NCBI GenBank assembly: GCA_013201405.1
Contig: JABMJC010000002.1
Span: 1-64,000, forward strand
Length of the DNA stretch: 64,000 nucleotides
Direction: 5' to 3'
DNA from: Desulfobulbaceae bacterium
GTDB lineage: Bacteria > Desulfobacterota > Desulfobulbia > Desulfobulbales > Desulfobulbaceae
Shown here: positions 17,295 through 25,876 of the stretch, one piece after another
How the letters are laid out: each line of letters starts with the position of its first letter
How positions within the stretch are numbered: the first letter of the stretch is position 1
Made by a program: the position numbers and the translations under genes
The notes under the pieces: model-generated
Databases searched by the model: none
What the model was told of the DNA's origin: nothing
What the model saw: only the letters and a program-made list of their open reading frames with translations

Positions 17295-19127
17295 ATGGCT
17301 AAAGTCGTCAGCTCAAAGAACAGAAAGAAGCGGCGGGGTCTTAAGATCTTTTTAAGCATTATTTTGCTGGCAGCGGCTGGGGCTGTTCTGTATGGAATCC
17401 CTCCCTCCCTCCTGGATATCAACAGGATTATCCAGTCTGCTGCCAGTAAAATCCCCCGGAATCCAGCGGGCTTCACGCCCGCTGCTTCTGTTTTAAGGGG
17501 ATCCATTTACGATCAGCGCTTCAACGAGCTGGCGGTAAGTTATCGCCTGTATACGCTGAGCGTACGCCCTGCCGATGTTGCCGATCACCAGGCCACAGCC
17601 GAGGCCCTGTCGCAGGTTATCAATAAAAAGGCGGAAGAGATTGCCGGCAGCCTGAAAAGTTCCAGACAAACACTCACGCTTATGGAAGATCTTGATGAGC
17701 ACCAAGCTGCTGCCATTGAGGAGTTGCAGCTTCCCGGAGTGTTATGCCTGCCGGTGGAAACCAGATTCTATCCTGCCCATACCGCGGCTTCGCACGTGCT
17801 CGGTTTTATGGGTGACAATGCGGGCCTGGCTGGTGTAGAGGGACGTTTTGATGCCGTATTGTCCTCGCGTACGGTGCGCAACAGCAATATTCCAGATATC
17901 AACTTCAAGGGCCAGGAAAGCCTTGGGGCACAATCTGTTGACCTGATCCTCACCCTTGATCTGCGTCTGCAACGCCAGTTGGAACAGTTGTTTCGCGAAT
18001 ACCTGGCCGCCCAGGGCATGGAAAAGGGCATGGGGCTCTTGCTTGAGCCGGGGAGTGGCCGTATCCTGGCCTTGGTCAATCAGCCCTCCTTCAACCCCAA
18101 TTATTTTTGGAAAGCCAATGAAGGCAACCGGGTCAACCGAGTATACAGCCATTTGCTCGATAAGGATCTTATCCGGCCGATTTTGGTGCGGGCCGCTGAA
18201 ATTGAGCGGGAAGGCATTGATGGACCGCCACTTTTGCCGGAAACCGTGGCTGCACCCGATTACGGTTTCACTGAAGCCATGCTCAGCAATTTTGAACACC
18301 GCCTCAGGTTATATGATCCGGTATCCGACAACTGGGAAGGTGGTTCTTCGCAGGACAACCAGGAAGGCAGGGAAGACGCGGTTACCGGCGTGCAGGTGGG
18401 GGCGACCTTGGCCAGTCTGGTGAATGGCGGCTGGCGCATCAATCCCTATGTCGTTGATTCCATTTATGACCATGCCAGTGCCAGCCGTTTTTACCGCAGC
18501 ACCACGGGTGTTGGCCGGGCGCATGTGCTTGATCCGGCATTGAGCGTGAAGATACGTCGCAATCTGTTTGCCAGGTGGGTGTCGAGCAAGGATGATAAAA
18601 TTTTGTACGAGGTGGACAAGGAACAGGCCGGTCAAGTTGGCAGTTTAGGGGAGTATTCCACCCAGCGGCTCTTTGTCGGTCTGGCGCCGGCAATATATCC
18701 CCAGTATCTTTTGGTCATGGCTGTGGAAAAAAACGAGATACGGCCGCAGCAACAGACGGGCAGGGCCAATAAAGACAAGACCATTAGCCTGGAGCAGCTG
18801 GGGCGCGATCTTCTGAGCTATGTGACGCAAAATCCGCCGCAGCTGGCGCAAGGCGAGGCTCCTCCGCCACGCAGTGAGGAAAATATGCGCCAGTTTTTCA
18901 TCAGCAAGCGGCTGGCAGCGACCAAAACACCCGAAGAAATCGTGGCCCAGGCCGCAACCATGCCATCCTTGCGCGGCTTGAGCCTGCGTAAGGCCTTGCA
19001 GAAGATCGACCCGTACAAGATGCGGGTGCGCATCAATGGCAGCGGCAGGGTGATAGCCCAGTATCCATTGCCCGGCACTTCGCTGCTTGGTATGAACGAG
19101 TGCATCCTGACCCTGGAAGAGCGATGA
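17295..19127 (+). CDS. FtsI/PBP3-like protein with degenerate transpeptidase domain and PASTA domain
   Basis: The position between ftsL and murE is that of ftsI. The 610-residue protein keeps FtsI landmarks: a transmembrane helix at about 17-33, the pedestal motif RGSIYDQ, RFYPAHTAASHVLGF with GLAGVEG, LTLDLRLQ, and LEPGSGRILALVNQPSFNPN leading to the active site. There, where EPGSTxKP is expected, the sequence reads KDLIRP (residues 290-295), so the nucleophilic serine and the lysine are replaced. The segment that should hold SxN is shortened, and the KTG motif is replaced by AGQVGS (445-450). One PASTA domain ends the protein (about 556-610). The frame is intact, so it is probably expressed but inactive as a transpeptidase. 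Confidence 0.8.
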   Translation: MAKVVSSKNRKKRRGLKIFLSIILLAAAGAVLYGIPPSLLDINRIIQSAASKIPRNPAGFTPAASVLRGSIYDQRFNELAVSYRLYTLSVRPADVADHQATAEALSQVINKKAEEIAGSLKSSRQTLTLMEDLDEHQAAAIEELQLPGVLCLPVETRFYPAHTAASHVLGFMGDNAGLAGVEGRFDAVLSSRTVRNSNIPDINFKGQESLGAQSVDLILTLDLRLQRQLEQLFREYLAAQGMEKGMGLLLEPGSGRILALVNQPSFNPNYFWKANEGNRVNRVYSHLLDKDLIRPILVRAAEIEREGIDGPPLLPETVAAPDYGFTEAMLSNFEHRLRLYDPVSDNWEGGSSQDNQEGREDAVTGVQVGATLASLVNGGWRINPYVVDSIYDHASASRFYRSTTGVGRAHVLDPALSVKIRRNLFARWVSSKDDKILYEVDKEQAGQVGSLGEYSTQRLFVGLAPAIYPQYLLVMAVEKNEIRPQQQTGRANKDKTISLEQLGRDLLSYVTQNPPQLAQGEAPPPRSEENMRQFFISKRLAATKTPEEIVAQAATMPSLRGLSLRKALQKIDPYKMRVRINGSGRVIAQYPLPGTSLLGMNECILTLEER

Positions 19128-22100
19128 GCAGCGCAAGCCCTCGTACCCTTGAAAGCCTGCTGCAAGCGGCCGGGCTGGAGATGCCCCTGGGGCTGGCTGC
19201 TGCTATGCACACACAGATTAGCGCTGTCGTGTGTGATTCACGCAAGGCGACGCCTGGCAGCCTGTTTGTGGCCCTGCCTGGGCATGCAACTGCCGGATAT
19301 CTGTATATGCAGGACGCCATTGACAAGGGATGCCATGCAGTTGTGGTGGAGAAGGGACTGTGCATGCCGGACTGTTCTGTCCCCTGTATTCCGGTGGCCA
19401 ATGCACAGCAGGCCCTGGCTGCCCTGGCTGCAGCCTGGTACGGGCATCCGGCCCGGCAGCTGCACTGCATCGGTATCACGGGCACCAACGGTAAAACCAC
19501 CACTTCCTGGCTGATTGAAGGGATGCTTGTCCATGCGGGTTTCCGGCCCGGAGTGATAGGCACGGTCAATTACCGCTACCATGATCCAGAGGGCCCAGAT
19601 GGCACGCAGGTGATACAAGCGGCGGCCCTGACCACGCCGGATGCGCTCACCTTGCAGAAGCTACTGCGGCACATGGTTGATGCCGGGGTAACCCATGTGG
19701 TCATGGAGCTCTCTTCCCATGCCCTGGTGCAGGGGCGCGTTGATGGCCTGCGCTTTGCGGTGGCGGTGTTCACCAACCTGACCCGCGATCATCTGGACTA
19801 CCACCGGGATATGGAGCACTACTTTGCCGCCAAGGCACTCCTTTTTTCCCAGCATCTTGCTCCACACGGGGTGGCAGTGCTTGCCGTTGGTGTGCCAGGC
19901 GAAGAAGATTGCTGGGGCGAACGCCTTGTTGGGCAGGTGCACGGCGCACAGGTATTGCGTACCGGAACGGATGAAGCGTGTACCATCAGAGCGACTGCCC
20001 TGCGTTACGGGCTTGATGGGTTTCGTTGCGAATTAGATGTCTGCGGCCAAAAGACCCGTCTGCATTCTCCACTGGTGGGGGCTTACAATGCACGCAATGT
20101 GCTCAGTGCGGTGGGAGCGGGGCTGGGCCTTGGTTTGCCCCTGGAGCAAGTTTGTGCAGGGCTTGCCACAGTGGAGGCGGTGCCGGGGCGTTTGCAACGG
20201 GTGCTGCCGCCGGGCGCAGATGCTCAAATGTTTCCCTCCGTATTTGTAGACTATGCCCATACCCCGGATGCCTTGGACAATGTCCTGCGCACGCTGCGTC
20301 CACTGCGCCGGGCTGGTGGACGGCTTGTCTGTGTTTTTGGCTGTGGGGGCGATCGGGACAGGGGTAAACGACCACTTATGGGCGCGATTGCGGCCAAGCA
20401 CAGTGAGCTGGTTGTGGCCAGTTCCGACAATCCTCGCACAGAGGAGCCAGAGGCCATCTTGGATGATATCATGGTTGGTCTGCAGGGCGAAGGGGCACAG
20501 GCCTGCTCCGCGGATCAGCTTTTTCTTTCTGCTGACAGCGCAGCACACCCGGCGCGATACAGTCGGCTGGCCGACCGGCGTAAAGCCATTGCCATGGCCT
20601 GCTCCCTGAGCCGGCCTGAAGATACGGTGCTCATTGCCGGCAAAGGGCATGAAGACTACCAGATCCTTGGCCGGGACAAACACTATTTCGATGACCGCAT
20701 CGAGGCACTCAACGCCCTGGCGAGCTGGAACGAACGCCTGCTCCTTACCGCAAGCGGTGGTGTCAAAGTTGGGCATGGCGGTCAGCGAATTGTGCTGCAA
20801 AAAATTTGTACAGACAGCCGGGCCTTGGCGCAGGGGGATATCTTTCTTGCCCTGCGGGGCGAGCGTTTTGATGGCCATGATTTTATTGAACAGGCTGTGG
20901 CCGCCGGTGCAGGCGCCATTATTGCCGAACAGTTTCCAGCACCTGTACTGGCCATGGATGATCTGCTCTGCATCAAGGTGCCAGACAGCTTACAAACCCT
21001 GGGCTGCCTGGCTGGCTTCCGCCGCCGTCTTTTTGCCGGGCCCTTGCGTGTTGCCGCCATTACCGGCAGCTCGGGCAAGACCACGGTCAAGGAAATGGTA
21101 GCCACAATTTGTACTATAGCCTTAACGGATCAATGGGCACAACAGCAGCCGGTGCTTAAAACCAGCGGCAACTTCAACAACCTGGTTGGTCTGCCGCTTT
21201 CCCTCTTACCACTGCAGGCCGGCCACCGGGTGGCGGTGCTGGAGATGGGTATGAACGCGCCGGGCGAGATTGCCCAGCTCACCAGGATTGCCGACCCAGA
21301 TGTGGGCTGCATCAACAACGTGCATCCCGCCCACTTGCAGGGCCTGGGGAGTGTAGATGGCGTGGCCCGGGCCAAAGGGGAGTTGTTTGCCGGTATGCGG
21401 CCAGAGGCCATTCGGGTAGTTAATGCAGATGATCCGCGTATCTATAGACAATTAAAAAACACCCAAGTGGCCAAAATCGGTTTTGCCGTTACCCAGGCTG
21501 GTCGCAGGCGCAATCCCCTTGTACGTATTACCCGGCTGCGCAACCTGGGCGAGCAGGGCATCCGTTTTACCCTGCACATCGGTGACTGGGCACAGCGCCT
21601 CAGCGTGCCGGCATTTGGCGAGCACAATGCAGCCAACTGCGCCGCAGCTGCGGCCGTTGCCCATGCCATGGGTATACGGGCCGAGCACATTGCCGCTGGG
21701 CTCAGCCAGTATCAGTCCATGAATCAGCGAATGATGGCTAAATCCCTGCCTGGTGGGGTTAAATTGATGAACGATGCCTATAATGCCAATCCGGCTTCCA
21801 TGGCCGCCGGGCTGCGGAGCGTGACCGCTATGGTGCATTCAGGGCGTGCGAGGCAGACAAGGAAGACCCAGGTGGCGCAGGGTAAATGCGTGGCTGCCCT
21901 GGGAGATATGCTGGAATTGGGTGTTGCTGCTCCTGCCCAGCATCGGGCCATCGGTCAATTGGCGGCGGAACTGGGCTTCTTTTACCTAGCCCTGACCGGC
22001 CACTATGCTCAAGAAACGGCCCAGGCGGCCAAAAAACATGGGATGAACCCTGAACATGTGCTTGTTTTTGCCGATCCCCAGACCATGGGCCGGTGGTGCG

Positions 22101-22246
22101 CTGCCTTGCTGGTGCAGGGTACTTTGAGCCACGGCGACTGGATTTTAGTAAAAGGTTCCCGCGGCATGCGCATGGAAGGCTTCATTGAGGCACTGGAGCA
22201 AGAACTGCATCAAGCCCCGGCCCAAGGAGCAAACCATGCTCTATAA
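19124..22246 (+). CDS. murE-murF: Fused MurE-MurF: meso-DAP-adding and D-Ala-D-Ala-adding ligase
   Basis: A single 1040-residue frame carries two complete Mur ligases. Residues 1 to about 535 are MurE, with GTNGKTTT at 120-127 and DNPR at 435-438, the motif that selects meso-diaminopimelate. Residues from about 545 to 1040 are MurF, with GSSGKTT at 648-654 and a complete central and C-terminal domain (NDAYNANPASM). The start ATG at 19124 overlaps the ftsI-like stop by four bases. Fused MurE-MurF proteins are known in a few bacteria such as Bordetella; here the fusion couples two successive cytoplasmic steps to UDP-MurNAc-pentapeptide. Confidence 0.95.
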   Translation: MSSASPRTLESLLQAAGLEMPLGLAAAMHTQISAVVCDSRKATPGSLFVALPGHATAGYLYMQDAIDKGCHAVVVEKGLCMPDCSVPCIPVANAQQALAALAAAWYGHPARQLHCIGITGTNGKTTTSWLIEGMLVHAGFRPGVIGTVNYRYHDPEGPDGTQVIQAAALTTPDALTLQKLLRHMVDAGVTHVVMELSSHALVQGRVDGLRFAVAVFTNLTRDHLDYHRDMEHYFAAKALLFSQHLAPHGVAVLAVGVPGEEDCWGERLVGQVHGAQVLRTGTDEACTIRATALRYGLDGFRCELDVCGQKTRLHSPLVGAYNARNVLSAVGAGLGLGLPLEQVCAGLATVEAVPGRLQRVLPPGADAQMFPSVFVDYAHTPDALDNVLRTLRPLRRAGGRLVCVFGCGGDRDRGKRPLMGAIAAKHSELVVASSDNPRTEEPEAILDDIMVGLQGEGAQACSADQLFLSADSAAHPARYSRLADRRKAIAMACSLSRPEDTVLIAGKGHEDYQILGRDKHYFDDRIEALNALASWNERLLLTASGGVKVGHGGQRIVLQKICTDSRALAQGDIFLALRGERFDGHDFIEQAVAAGAGAIIAEQFPAPVLAMDDLLCIKVPDSLQTLGCLAGFRRRLFAGPLRVAAITGSSGKTTVKEMVATICTIALTDQWAQQQPVLKTSGNFNNLVGLPLSLLPLQAGHRVAVLEMGMNAPGEIAQLTRIADPDVGCINNVHPAHLQGLGSVDGVARAKGELFAGMRPEAIRVVNADDPRIYRQLKNTQVAKIGFAVTQAGRRRNPLVRITRLRNLGEQGIRFTLHIGDWAQRLSVPAFGEHNAANCAAAAAVAHAMGIRAEHIAAGLSQYQSMNQRMMAKSLPGGVKLMNDAYNANPASMAAGLRSVTAMVHSGRARQTRKTQVAQGKCVAALGDMLELGVAAPAQHRAIGQLAAELGFFYLALTGHYAQETAQAAKKHGMNPEHVLVFADPQTMGRWCAALLVQGTLSHGDWILVKGSRGMRMEGFIEALEQELHQAPAQGANHAL

Positions 22247-23315
22247 TTTACTCTATGCCTTCCATACCGAATACAGCTGGCTCAATGTATTTCGTTACAT
22301 CACTTTTCGCTCCATTGGCAGTGCGATCAGTGCATTTCTTCTGGTGATGCTCTTTGGCCCGCCTTTTATCGCCTGGCTCAGACGCCGACAGATTGGCCAG
22401 GTGGTTCGTGACGATGGCCCGGAAACCCACTTTTGCAAGCGCGGCGTGCCCACCATGGGTGGTTTGCTTATCCTCGGCGCGATGATCATCTCCTCCCTGT
22501 TGTGGTGCAATCTGCTCAGCGGTCTCGTGTGGCTGCTCATTGGCATCAGTATCTTTTTCGGCGCCATTGGTGCGGCCGATGACTGGAAAAAGATCCGCAA
22601 GGGCAATGCCCGGGGCCTGCGGCCCAAAGAAAAATTGATTTTGCAGGTGCTGGGTGCAGGCATTGCTGCCTATATTCTATTGGCGCACCTGCACTACGAT
22701 GGCGTGCTCAGTCTGCCCTTTTTCAAGGGACTTCAACCGGATTTGGGCTGGTGGTATCTGCCCTTCGCGGTTCTGGTGATTGTCGGCGCCTCCAACGCGG
22801 TCAACCTGACCGATGGGCTCGATGGTTTGGCCACTGGGCCCATTGTAATCACTGCCTCCACCTACCTGATTTTTTCCTATGTGGCAGGCAATGCGGTGGT
22901 GGCCAGTTATCTGCAGATTCCCTATGTGCAGGGGGCGGGTGAGGTCACGGTGTTTTGCGGTGCCATGGTGGGAGCCAGTCTTGGTTTTCTCTGGTTCAAC
23001 TGCTACCCAGCCCAGATATTCATGGGTGACGTGGGCTCGCTCTCCCTGGGCGCAACCCTGGGTGCGGTGGCCACCATCACCAAACAGGAGTTTCTTCTGG
23101 TGATAGTTGGTGGACTGTTTGTCATGGAGGCGCTGTCCGTGATTCTGCAGGTGGGATATTTTAAGATGAGTGGCGGCAAGCGCATCTTCCTCATGGCCCC
23201 CTTCCACCACCATTTCGAGAAAAAAGGCTGGCCGGAATCCAAGGTGGTGATCCGCCTGTGGATCGTGTCCATTATTTTGGGGCTGATCGCCCTGGCAACC
23301 CTGAAGCTGAGGTAA
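22236..23315 (+). CDS. mraY: Phospho-N-acetylmuramoyl-pentapeptide transferase MraY
   Basis: MraY makes lipid I by moving phospho-MurNAc-pentapeptide to undecaprenyl phosphate at the inner membrane. The start is the ATG at 22236, after AAGGAG, inside the 3' end of murE-murF. The 359-residue protein has about ten transmembrane helices, the FGAIGAADDWKK motif with the aspartate pair, NAVNLTDGLDGLA, and MAPFHHHFEKKGW. All catalytic landmarks are present. Confidence 0.97.
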   Translation: MLYNLLYAFHTEYSWLNVFRYITFRSIGSAISAFLLVMLFGPPFIAWLRRRQIGQVVRDDGPETHFCKRGVPTMGGLLILGAMIISSLLWCNLLSGLVWLLIGISIFFGAIGAADDWKKIRKGNARGLRPKEKLILQVLGAGIAAYILLAHLHYDGVLSLPFFKGLQPDLGWWYLPFAVLVIVGASNAVNLTDGLDGLATGPIVITASTYLIFSYVAGNAVVASYLQIPYVQGAGEVTVFCGAMVGASLGFLWFNCYPAQIFMGDVGSLSLGATLGAVATITKQEFLLVIVGGLFVMEALSVILQVGYFKMSGGKRIFLMAPFHHHFEKKGWPESKVVIRLWIVSIILGLIALATLKLR

Positions 23316-23318
23316 GCG

Positions 23319-24767
23319 GTGGATACACGGCCGGATGAAATATTGCCACTACGGGTGGGCAACACGGCTGGCGTTCTGGGTTTGGGCGTGGCTGGCCGCG
23401 CTACGGTTCGTTTTCTGCTGCAGCATGGCCTGCGCCTTAAGGTGAGTGATCTGCGCTCGCAACAGCAGGTGGAGGCGGAAGAGCCGGGTTTTTTGAATTT
23501 TTTGGCTGCACATGGGGTCAGCACCGAGTTTGCTGGCCACAGCGCCACCTTCCTTGATGGGCTTGATCTCTTGGTTCCAGGGCCTGGAGTGCCCTTGCAT
23601 AGCCCGCTGCTTGTTGCAGCACGCCAGCGCCACATTCCCCTGGCCGGTGAATTGGCCTTGGCAGCGGGCCGCTTGCCTGCACCGGTTATCGCGGTAACTG
23701 GTGCAAACGGTAAGACTACGGTGACCGGTTTAATCGGCCATCTATTGGGCGTTGCCGGTAAAAAAACCTTTGTCGGCGGCAATATAGGTACGCCGCTGCT
23801 CGAGTACTGCCTCAATCCGGCAGCTTATGATAGCCTTGTTCTGGAACTGTCCAGCTTTCAGCTCGATCTTGCCGGTGCCTTTCGACCCGATGTGGGACTG
23901 CTGCTCAACATCACCCCCGACCATCTCGACCGGCACGGTTCCTTGGCCGCCTATGCTGCAGCAAAAATGCGGCTTTTTGCTGCCCAGCAGGCAGAAGATG
24001 TTGCCATCCTTGGCTGCGACGATCCACTTGTGGCTGCTACGATGCTCAATACCGGGGTAGAGCGGTTCTGTTTTGGCCAAGGCAAGGACTGTGCCTGTCG
24101 GGTTGAGGAGCAGGGTGTGCGCCTGCTGCTGCCCAACCAGGAGGTGTACTTTTCCCTTGCGCAAACTAGGCTTGCCTCAACAGTGAACCGGCTCAATGCA
24201 GCGGCAGCCATCTTGGCGGCCAGGCTGGTTGGCTGCAGCAGCGAAGCAATCCAAGAAGGACTGACCAGCTTTCAGCCACCGGCACACCGTATGGCTGAAG
24301 TGGCGGTGTTGAATGGGGTCAGCTATATTGATGATTCCAAGGCTACCAATATCGGTGCCCTGGCTGCTGCGCTGGCCAGCTGCAAGGGGTCGGTGTTACT
24401 GATTGCCGGCGGACGCGACAAGGGCGGAGATTATCGCCTGCTCCGCGATATTGTCAGCCGCAAGGTGCGGCGGCTTCTTCTTCTGGGTGAGGCTGCACCT
24501 CTTATGCAAGAGGCCTTAGGGGACCTAGTTGCCACCCAGCGGGTGAGCGACATGCAGGAGGCAGTGCAATGCGCCAGCAAGGTGGCCCGGGGTGGCGAGG
24601 TGGTACTCCTGGCTCCTGGCTGCTCGAGTTTTGACATGTTCAGCGGCTATGAAGAGCGCGGCAGGGTCTTTAGCCAGGCAGTGCTGGCCCTGAGTGCTGC
24701 AGGCGCGACCGCTCCAGCACAAACGCAGGCTGCACCGACAGGGGAGGGGCAGGCATGCGTGCGGTAA
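23319..24767 (+). CDS. murD: UDP-N-acetylmuramoyl-L-alanine--D-glutamate ligase MurD
   Basis: MurD adds D-glutamate to UDP-MurNAc-L-Ala. The 482-residue protein starts at a GTG four bases after mraY. It has an N-terminal Rossmann domain (VLGLGVAGRATVRFLL), the ATP-binding TGANGKTTVTGLIGH, LELSSFQLD, NITPDHLDRH, and YIDDSKATNIGA. The C-terminus has a short alanine/threonine-rich extension. It overlaps murG by 13 bases, leaving no room for ftsW, which usually lies between these two genes. Confidence 0.96.
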   Translation: MDTRPDEILPLRVGNTAGVLGLGVAGRATVRFLLQHGLRLKVSDLRSQQQVEAEEPGFLNFLAAHGVSTEFAGHSATFLDGLDLLVPGPGVPLHSPLLVAARQRHIPLAGELALAAGRLPAPVIAVTGANGKTTVTGLIGHLLGVAGKKTFVGGNIGTPLLEYCLNPAAYDSLVLELSSFQLDLAGAFRPDVGLLLNITPDHLDRHGSLAAYAAAKMRLFAAQQAEDVAILGCDDPLVAATMLNTGVERFCFGQGKDCACRVEEQGVRLLLPNQEVYFSLAQTRLASTVNRLNAAAAILAARLVGCSSEAIQEGLTSFQPPAHRMAEVAVLNGVSYIDDSKATNIGALAAALASCKGSVLLIAGGRDKGGDYRLLRDIVSRKVRRLLLLGEAAPLMQEALGDLVATQRVSDMQEAVQCASKVARGGEVVLLAPGCSSFDMFSGYEERGRVFSQAVLALSAAGATAPAQTQAAPTGEGQACVR

Positions 24768-25852
24768 TCACCGGCGGTGGTACCGGCGGGCATCTCTTCC
24801 CGGGTATCGCCCTGGCCACGGGCCTTGTAGAGCGTTTACCGGAGAGTGAAATTTTGTTCATCGGTACGCCCCGTCTGTTGGATCAACAGGCGCTGCGCAA
24901 CCGGGGCTTTCTCTTGGCCTCGTTGGAGAGTAGCGGCGTCAAGGGCTTGGGGCTCGGGGCACAACTGGGCAGTCTGCTGCGTCTGCCCAGGGCCGTATGG
25001 CAGGCCAGGAAAATGCTGGTCCGTTTCCGACCCGACTTGGTCTTTGGTGTGGGCGGCTATGTTACGGGGCCGGTTCTGCTGGCGGCAAAAACACTGGGCA
25101 TTGCCACGGCTATTCACGAACAGAATTCCGTGCCTGGCCTGGCTAACCGCCTTGCCGGTCACCTGGTGGACAAAATCTGTATCTCTATTCCCTGTCAACC
25201 AGCTTTCCCACCGGAAAAAACCGTGCGCACCGGTAATCCGGTGCGAGCTGAGATTGTGGCAGCAGCGCAGCGTAGGCAGCAGAAAGAGCAGGTGGATGGA
25301 ATGCTGACTCTCTTGATTATGGGAGGCAGTCAGGGTGCGCATGCACTCAATGTACACATGCTGGCGGCAATGAAACTCCTGCAGCAAAGAGGTGCAGCCC
25401 TGCGCGTAGTGCACCAGAGTGGCAGCGCAGACGCAGACATGGTGCGGAAAGGTTACGCGCAACTGGACATTCAGGCGGAGGTGCATCCCTTTATCGATGA
25501 TATGGCTGCAGCCTACAGCGCAGCAGATTTGGTCGTCGCGCGGGCCGGTGCCACCAGTCTGGCCGAGCTTGCGCTCATGGGCCTGCCAGCTATTCTGGTG
25601 CCCTATCCCTTTGCCGCCGATAATCATCAGGCTAAAAATGCTGCCTATTACGCCCAGAGGGGTGCTTGCGTGGTTTTTGAAGAAAAGTCCTTGACTGCAG
25701 GCGCTCTGGCAGACCAAATACAAAACTTGGTGCAGGATCAGCCACAGCGGCAGCGCATGGGCGAGGGCATGCGTGCCTTGGGACAGCCGGAGGCCACCAG
25801 GCGGCTGGTTGATGAATGTTGTGCGCTTGTAGCTGAAAAAAGTGGCCGGTAG
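24755..25852 (+). CDS. murG: Lipid II synthase MurG (N-acetylglucosaminyltransferase)
   Basis: MurG converts lipid I to lipid II on the inner face of the membrane. The 365-residue GT-B protein has the N-terminal glycine-rich loop ITGGGTGGHLFPGIALA, IHEQNSVPGLANRL, TGNPVR, the second loop MGGSQGAHALN, and the donor-binding VARAGATSLAELALMG. The start ATG lies within murD. All expected motifs are present. Confidence 0.97.
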   Translation: MRAVITGGGTGGHLFPGIALATGLVERLPESEILFIGTPRLLDQQALRNRGFLLASLESSGVKGLGLGAQLGSLLRLPRAVWQARKMLVRFRPDLVFGVGGYVTGPVLLAAKTLGIATAIHEQNSVPGLANRLAGHLVDKICISIPCQPAFPPEKTVRTGNPVRAEIVAAAQRRQQKEQVDGMLTLLIMGGSQGAHALNVHMLAAMKLLQQRGAALRVVHQSGSADADMVRKGYAQLDIQAEVHPFIDDMAAAYSAADLVVARAGATSLAELALMGLPAILVPYPFAADNHQAKNAAYYAQRGACVVFEEKSLTAGALADQIQNLVQDQPQRQRMGEGMRALGQPEATRRLVDECCALVAEKSGR

Positions 25853-25876
25853 GCAGGTACTGAGGCGGAAAGAAAT

